DNA from: COE1 sp964387365
GTDB lineage: Bacteria > Bacillota > Clostridia > Lachnospirales > Lachnospiraceae
Direction of reading: 5' to 3'
Length of the DNA stretch: 9,756 nucleotides
Assembly (NCBI GenBank): GCA_964387365.1
Contig: CAYLWP010000098.1
Span: 1 to 9,756, forward strand
Under the pieces are notes generated by a model that searched no databases, was not told the origin of the DNA, and saw nothing but the letters and a program-made list of their open reading frames with translations. Below are positions 6,016 through 9,756 of the stretch, in pieces (positions within the stretch are counted from its first letter, which is position 1; each line of letters begins with the position of its first letter). A program made the translations under genes and the position numbers.

Positions 6016-8002
6016 ATTTCATATTTCTGTACTGTATCGGTGTCATATGAAACGCTTTTTTAAAGACTCTGTTAAAGTGCTCGGCGTTTGGATATCCGAT
6101 GGCATAGGAGATATTTTCCACTGTCATATTGCCGTTTTTCAGCAAGGTTTTTGCACGCTTTAAACGCACCTGTGTCACATGCTCGGCGAAGGTTTTGCCG
6201 GACTTATCCTTGAGGTACTTGGAGATGTACGGTGTGGAGAGGTGGAAGTTTTCAGCCATATCCACCAGTGTTACGGTCTGGTAATTGTTCTGGATATAGT
6301 TCAGCATGGTAATCAGCCGGTCATCCTTAAGCTCCTCGTCGTTTGGTATCTGCGGAAGCTTATTTACGGCAACAACAAGTGCATGGATAGAAGCCTTGAT
6401 GATATCGTCATCGATGCCGACGCCCCAATATGCTTTGCCGTTACAAAGGATTCCGACATAGGCCATAGCCTTGGAGGAAGAGCCTTTGGAAAGCGCATGC
6501 TCTTCGTAAACGGATAATTCATAGCTGATGCCGAAGTACTGCTTGATGGTGTTGCTGACCGCATCCAGACGACCGTTGCCGTTTGCATCCACAATGGTCT
6601 TTTTTTCACCACAGGTTATGGTAGCTTCCGCCATAATACCGTTTTCCTGACGGAAGTGACATTCCGTAATGGTAAAGTTTGGTGTGTAATCCACATAGTT
6701 ATCGGTAAAGATTTCATATACCCACTGAGGGGAAAGTTCCTTGTGCTCCTCGTCGGAAACCTGCTTTACGGTATAGCCGACCTCCTCACGCATTTTTTCC
6801 GGAATGGCGATGGAGAAGTTCTGCTTCAGGATATAGGCAATACCTCCCTTGCCGGACTGACTGTTGATACGGATAACATCTGCATCGTAGGTTCTTCCGA
6901 CATCGACAGGGTCGATAGGAAGATACGGAACGGTCCAGAACGAATCTTTTTTCGATTCCCGGCATGCCATGCCCTTGGCGATAGCATCCTGATGGGAGCC
7001 GGAAAAGGCGGTAAATACCAGATCACCGGCATAGGGCTGTCTTTCATGTACATGCATCTTGGTCAGGCGCTCGTATGCCTCACGAATAACAGGCATATCT
7101 GCGAAGTTGAGCTCAGGGTCAATACCGTAAGAGAAGAGATTCATGGCAAGGGTGATAATATCAACATTGCCGGTACGCTCTCCGTTGCCGAATAACGTTC
7201 CCTCCACACGGTCGGCACCAGCCAGAATGCCAAGCTCGGCGTCGCTGACACCGCAGCCACGGTCATTATGAGGATGGATACTGAGAATCACATTGTCACG
7301 GTACTTCATATGCTTGCTCATGTACTCAATCTGGGAAGCAAAAATATGCGGCATAGCAGTCTCCACGGTAGCAGGGATATTAATAATTGCCTTGTGTTCA
7401 GTGTCCGGCTGCCATACATCAAGAACGGCATTGCAGACATCTAAGGCGTAATCAACCTCTGTGCCGTGGAAGCTTTCCGGGCTGTATTCAAAGGCGAAGC
7501 TGCCGTCTGTTTCGGCGGCAAGTGATTTCAGCAGAGCGGCGCCGTCAACTGCCAGCTTTTTAATCTGTTCCTTATCCTTTTTAAATACCTGTTCTCTTTG
7601 TGCGACAGAAGTAGAATTATATAAATGAACAACGGCACGCGGAGCTCCCTTGAGTGCTTCGAAGGTCTTGCGGATAATATGTTCTCTTGCCTGTGTTAAT
7701 ACCTGAATGGTAACATCCTCGGGAATCATATTTCTCTCGATTAAGGCGCGAAGAAAATCGAACTCTGTTTCAGAGGCGGCAGGAAAGCCTACCTCGATTT
7801 CCTTGAAACCGATTTTTACCAACTGCTGAAAGAACTCGATTTTTTCCTCAAGTCCCATTGGCTCAATCAGCGCCTGATTGCCGTCTCGTAGGTCAACAGA
7901 GCACCAGATAGGAGCCTTTTCTATATAATCCTTCTGCACCCAGTCAAAGCTTGCCACCGGGGGTAAAAAATACTGACGTTGATATTTTTTCACATTTTTC
8001 AT
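6014..8002 (-). CDS. leuA: 2-isopropylmalate synthase (type 2 LeuA) with C-terminal AraC-type DNA-binding domain
   Basis: LeuA condenses acetyl-CoA with 2-ketoisovalerate in the first committed step of leucine synthesis. The start is taken at 8002 (662 aa) because AAGAGGA ends 6 nt upstream; ATG at 8008 directly abuts that site. Order: N-terminal extension of the yeast/mycobacterial type; TIM-barrel catalytic domain about 28-310 with LRDGNQALIEP (R39, D40), SIHPHNDRG (H243, H245) and GNGERTGN (272-279), all metal or active-site signatures intact; linker domain; leucine-binding allosteric domain about 435-548 (VDANGNGRLDAV, YEEHALSKG, GVGIDDDIIKAS). Then, unusually, an AraC/XylS helix-turn-helix pair at about 559-660: LVDMAENFHLSTPYISKYLK and VENISYAIGYPNAEHFNRVF. 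Type-2 LeuA normally ends after the allosteric domain. No leuB, leuC or leuD is nearby. Catalysis is highly likely; leucine-responsive DNA binding is inferred. Confidence 0.95.
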   Translation of the reverse strand: MKNVKKYQRQYFLPPVASFDWVQKDYIEKAPIWCSVDLRDGNQALIEPMGLEEKIEFFQQLVKIGFKEIEVGFPAASETEFDFLRALIERNMIPEDVTIQVLTQAREHIIRKTFEALKGAPRAVVHLYNSTSVAQREQVFKKDKEQIKKLAVDGAALLKSLAAETDGSFAFEYSPESFHGTEVDYALDVCNAVLDVWQPDTEHKAIINIPATVETAMPHIFASQIEYMSKHMKYRDNVILSIHPHNDRGCGVSDAELGILAGADRVEGTLFGNGERTGNVDIITLAMNLFSYGIDPELNFADMPVIREAYERLTKMHVHERQPYAGDLVFTAFSGSHQDAIAKGMACRESKKDSFWTVPYLPIDPVDVGRTYDADVIRINSQSGKGGIAYILKQNFSIAIPEKMREEVGYTVKQVSDEEHKELSPQWVYEIFTDNYVDYTPNFTITECHFRQENGIMAEATITCGEKKTIVDANGNGRLDAVSNTIKQYFGISYELSVYEEHALSKGSSSKAMAYVGILCNGKAYWGVGIDDDIIKASIHALVVAVNKLPQIPNDEELKDDRLITMLNYIQNNYQTVTLVDMAENFHLSTPYISKYLKDKSGKTFAEHVTQVRLKRAKTLLKNGNMTVENISYAIGYPNAEHFNRVFKKAFHMTPIQYRNMK

Positions 8003-8023
8003 AATCATTCCTCTTTTCTGCCA

Positions 8024-8038
8024 GATTAAAATAAATCA
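8024..8038. repeat. Inverted repeat GATTA-N5-AATCA, leader copy
   Basis: GATTA AAATA AATCA on the + strand. It lies about 22 nt before the leuA start codon in the transcribed leader and matches a second copy at 8083-8097 in all ten fixed positions. Centres are 59 bp apart. Candidate operator for the AraC domain of the fusion protein or another dimeric regulator; the region is AT-rich, so chance is possible. Confidence 0.45.
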
Positions 8039-8082
8039 ATTGAGATGATATTATTTTACTACACCGAGCAACATAATAGAAT

Positions 8083-8097
8083 GATTATATTTAATCA
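8083..8097. repeat. Inverted repeat GATTA-N5-AATCA overlapping the leuA -10 box
   Basis: GATTA TATTT AATCA on the + strand; with the preceding T (8082) the arms extend to TGATTA/TAATCA. It covers the -10 element (8084-8089), so a bound protein would block RNA polymerase. It has the same consensus as the copy at 8024-8038. Confidence 0.5.
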
Positions 8098-8111
8098 GAT
8101 ATATTGATAAA
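8084..8111 (-). promoter_or_regulatory. Probable promoter of the leuA-AraC gene
   Basis: On the - strand the -10 box TATAAT (8089-8084) has a -35 candidate TTTATC (8111-8106) 16 bp upstream. Transcription would start near 8077, leaving a leader of about 75 nt. That leader has no T-box signature and no leucine-rich leader peptide. The -35 is imperfect, and AT-rich alternatives exist nearby. Confidence 0.5.
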
Positions 8112-8135
8112 ATTTAACACAGCTATTATCCAAAG

Positions 8136-8164
8136 AAAAAGAGGCATCAGCGACGCCTCTTTTT
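8136..8164 (-). terminator. Rho-independent terminator of the second chemoreceptor gene
   Basis: Arms AAAAAGAGGC and GCCTCTTTTT (10 bp) surround a 9-nt loop. On the - strand it ends in five Ts and begins 7 nt after the stop codon at 8172. The hairpin is symmetrical enough to work in both directions, but no + strand gene precedes it. Confidence 0.88.
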
Positions 8165-8171
8165 AAATATG

Positions 8172-9656
8172 TTAAGATTCTAAATCCACCTGTGTAGTTG
8201 ATAAATCAAGCAGAGAGCCTGAAAGATCGGAAATCATCTTGTTGTCATCAAGGACTCGTTCGATATTATCACGATAAACGAGAATAGCATCCGTAATGGC
8301 ATTAACAGAACCCTGATTGGATTCTGAGGAAGCTGCCATGTCGGAAATCTTACCCTTCAAGTTTTCGATAATGGCCTCCATTTGCTGGACATTACCGTTT
8401 TGCTCTTCGATATTCTGATAAAGAGAATTGAAACGGGCTGTCAGGGCATCAAAGCTTTCTTCAAATTCATTGATAGACTGAATGGAAAGATTAATTGCTT
8501 CCGTGCTGTCAGCCAACTGCTGTGAAGTCTCTTCAATACGGTTTTTCATGGCGGTAACAACATTGTCTACCTGCGCGGAACAGCTGTTACTGTCATCGGC
8601 AAGTGCATGTACCTTGTTGGCAACAACCTGGAATCCGGCGCCCGCCTGCCCTGCTCTGGCAGCTTCGATGGAAGCGTTGAGAGAAAGGGTAGTAGTATTG
8701 TGTGCAATCTTTTTTAACTCTTCCGTAATATCGGTGATTTCAATAATTTCCTGCTGTAAGGTACTGAATACCTCACTGGCAGTATCAATCGTGCTTTTTA
8801 AGGCTTCCATTTCAGCTGTAAGTCCCCTCATATTCTGCTGATTGGCAGCAAGGGCTGTTTCAACATTTTTCACCTCTGAATTCAAGGAATCAATCTGTCT
8901 TCCTGTTATTCTCATACGTTCCTGAACATCCTGAAAGGTATCGGCAACCTCTGTGGTACCGTCAATAATACCGGAGGAACCCTGCTGAAGGACTGCGGCG
9001 CTGTTTTCGAGACTGCTGTTTGCATGCTCCAGCTTTGCAATTCGCTTGGTTGACTTGGTACAGTTCTCCTGAAGCTCTTCACCTGCCTTTTTAATCTCTG
9101 TAATCAGGAGTTCAGCTTCTTCGGCTCTTTCCTGAGCAAGGATGATATAGGCACGGCCTCTTTTGATTACCATGTAGAAGATATAACCGCAGATCGTAAA
9201 GAGTGCCATACACATGATATACTGTCCGAGCGGGTCTGCCTTTTCAGGATGAATAGCATATGCGGCTGCAAGCAGGACATCAATCAAGACAATCTGAATG
9301 AGCGCATATTTCGGAACCAGATAAAGACCTGATATTGCGATTACCGCTGTATACAGCGAGAAGTCATCACTGTAGTAATTGCCACTGTTTAGGGAAATAA
9401 TGAAAACAAGAAAAACAATACTCAGACATAAAACCAATTGCTGTTTGATTCTGTCTAATTGCATTTTGTTCATAACAACAACAATAATGGCAAAAACCAG
9501 CAGACAGATACCGATGACAGCGGCCCCCTGTATACTTTGTCCAATCAGGTTTTTCAGAAAAAAGATTGCAGCTACCGCAAATACGGCAATCATCATGTAA
9601 CGGAAAATCGTACTTTCAGAGGTTGGTTTTTTAATTGAATTATTATTCGCTCTCAT
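8172..9656 (-). CDS. HAMP-less methyl-accepting chemotaxis protein with six-helix membrane domain
   Basis: This is a chemoreceptor-like signalling protein. ATG at 9656 is chosen (494 aa) because GAAAGGTG precedes it by 5 nt; the frame is open 24 codons further upstream, but the promoter lies within that stretch. Six hydrophobic segments at about residues 19-36, 43-62, 73-89, 98-115, 117-135 and 143-164 are joined by very short loops, so any ligand probably binds within the membrane or at its surface. A coiled coil follows directly with no HAMP domain. The signalling tip is NTTTLSLNASIEAARAG (320-336), then GFQVVANKVHALA. The LNASIEAARAG core is typical, but QTNLLA is replaced by NTTTLS and the usual NEVR by NKVH. 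AASSESNQGSV near the C-terminus resembles a methylation region. MCP family membership is clear. Coupling to the standard CheA/CheW array is uncertain because of the altered tip. Confidence 0.92.
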   Translation of the reverse strand: MRANNNSIKKPTSESTIFRYMMIAVFAVAAIFFLKNLIGQSIQGAAVIGICLLVFAIIVVVMNKMQLDRIKQQLVLCLSIVFLVFIISLNSGNYYSDDFSLYTAVIAISGLYLVPKYALIQIVLIDVLLAAAYAIHPEKADPLGQYIMCMALFTICGYIFYMVIKRGRAYIILAQERAEEAELLITEIKKAGEELQENCTKSTKRIAKLEHANSSLENSAAVLQQGSSGIIDGTTEVADTFQDVQERMRITGRQIDSLNSEVKNVETALAANQQNMRGLTAEMEALKSTIDTASEVFSTLQQEIIEITDITEELKKIAHNTTTLSLNASIEAARAGQAGAGFQVVANKVHALADDSNSCSAQVDNVVTAMKNRIEETSQQLADSTEAINLSIQSINEFEESFDALTARFNSLYQNIEEQNGNVQQMEAIIENLKGKISDMAASSESNQGSVNAITDAILVYRDNIERVLDDNKMISDLSGSLLDLSTTQVDLES

Positions 9657-9699
9657 AAGAACACCTTTCTTTTTTATTAGATTTTCATAGTTATCTCTA

Positions 9700-9728
9700 A
9701 TTATATAGAAAAATATTCCAAAAATCAA
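9700..9728 (-). promoter_or_regulatory. Sigma-A promoter of the second chemoreceptor gene
   Basis: On the - strand the -35 box TTGATT (9728-9723) and -10 box TATAAT (9705-9700) are 17 bp apart. Transcription would start near 9693, giving a leader of about 37 nt. It is a housekeeping type, not a flagellar sigma type. Confidence 0.75.
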
Positions 9729-9731
9729 TAG

Positions 9732-9745
9732 ATTGTATATACAAT
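9732..9745. promoter_or_regulatory. Perfect 14-bp palindrome upstream of the second chemoreceptor promoter
   Basis: ATTGTATATACAAT is a perfect palindrome beginning 3 bp upstream of the -35 box. Symmetry and position suggest a binding site for a dimeric regulator. The TTGT...ACAA ends recall GntR/HutC-type operators, but this resemblance is weak evidence. Confidence 0.4.
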
Positions 9746-9756
9746 TATAAAAATAT

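Noticed and set aside
6179..7195. Open frames on the + strand inside leuA (6179-6517 and 6656-7195)
   Set aside because: Both lie antisense to well-conserved LeuA/AraC sequence and match no family I recognise.
8003..8008. ATG at 8008 as the leuA start
   Set aside because: The AAGAGGA ribosome binding site directly abuts it, leaving no spacing; ATG at 8002 has a 6-nt gap.
8003..8135. T-box leader upstream of leuA
   Set aside because: No AGGGTGGNACCGCG-like sequence or terminator/antiterminator pair is visible in the short leader.
8482..8841. Open frame on the + strand inside the second chemoreceptor gene
   Set aside because: Antisense shadow of the Ala/Ser-rich coiled coil.
1..9756. Insertion sequences, CRISPR arrays, tRNA or rRNA genes, phage or defence modules
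   Set aside because: No transposase, direct-repeat/spacer array, terminal inverted repeats, tRNA fold or defence-type protein could be recognised anywhere in the window.

Overview
The window looks like chromosomal DNA of a low-to-moderate G+C, motile, anaerobic Firmicute, most likely a Lachnospiraceae-type Clostridium (inferred; no rRNA is present to confirm it). The reasons are strong AGGAG-like ribosome binding sites, housekeeping (sigma-A) promoters close to TTGACA-17-TATAAT, compact U-tailed terminators, a class I preQ1 riboswitch, and protein families typical of gut clostridia. I see no IS element, phage gene, CRISPR array, tRNA or rRNA.

Layout. Three genes on the + strand converge on three genes on the - strand, and they meet at a shared bidirectional terminator near 5003-5048. 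On the + strand: (1) 225-2000, a membrane chemoreceptor whose extracellular domain carries a His/Cys/HxxxH pattern like the zinc-binding CZB domain; (2) 2130-2933, an AIM24-family gene broken by an in-frame UGA and apparently by an internal deletion; (3) 3095-4999, a seven-helix membrane protein with a degenerate GGDEF and an intact EAL c-di-GMP phosphodiesterase domain. On the - strand, from the right: (4) 9656-8172, a second chemoreceptor with six membrane helices, no HAMP and an atypical signalling tip; (5) 8002-6014, a type-2 2-isopropylmalate synthase (LeuA) fused at its C-terminus to a complete AraC-type DNA-binding domain; (6) 5751-5047, a YhhQ/Vut_1 queuosine-precursor transporter behind a preQ1-I riboswitch and a terminator.

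Each gene has a recognisable promoter of its own and most have a terminator of their own, so the window is a series of single-gene units. The themes are environmental sensing (two chemoreceptors, one c-di-GMP phosphodiesterase) and metabolite-controlled expression (preQ1 riboswitch; LeuA fused to a DNA-binding domain).

Most worth following up: the LeuA-AraC fusion, which places the leucine-binding allosteric domain beside a DNA-binding domain and has two copies of the inverted repeat GATTA-N5-AATCA around its promoter and leader; the extracellular CZB-like sensor; the repeated pairing module in the riboswitch leader; and the double lesion in the AIM24 gene. No gap between genes exceeds 300 bases; the longest (5752-6013) holds the riboswitch leader.
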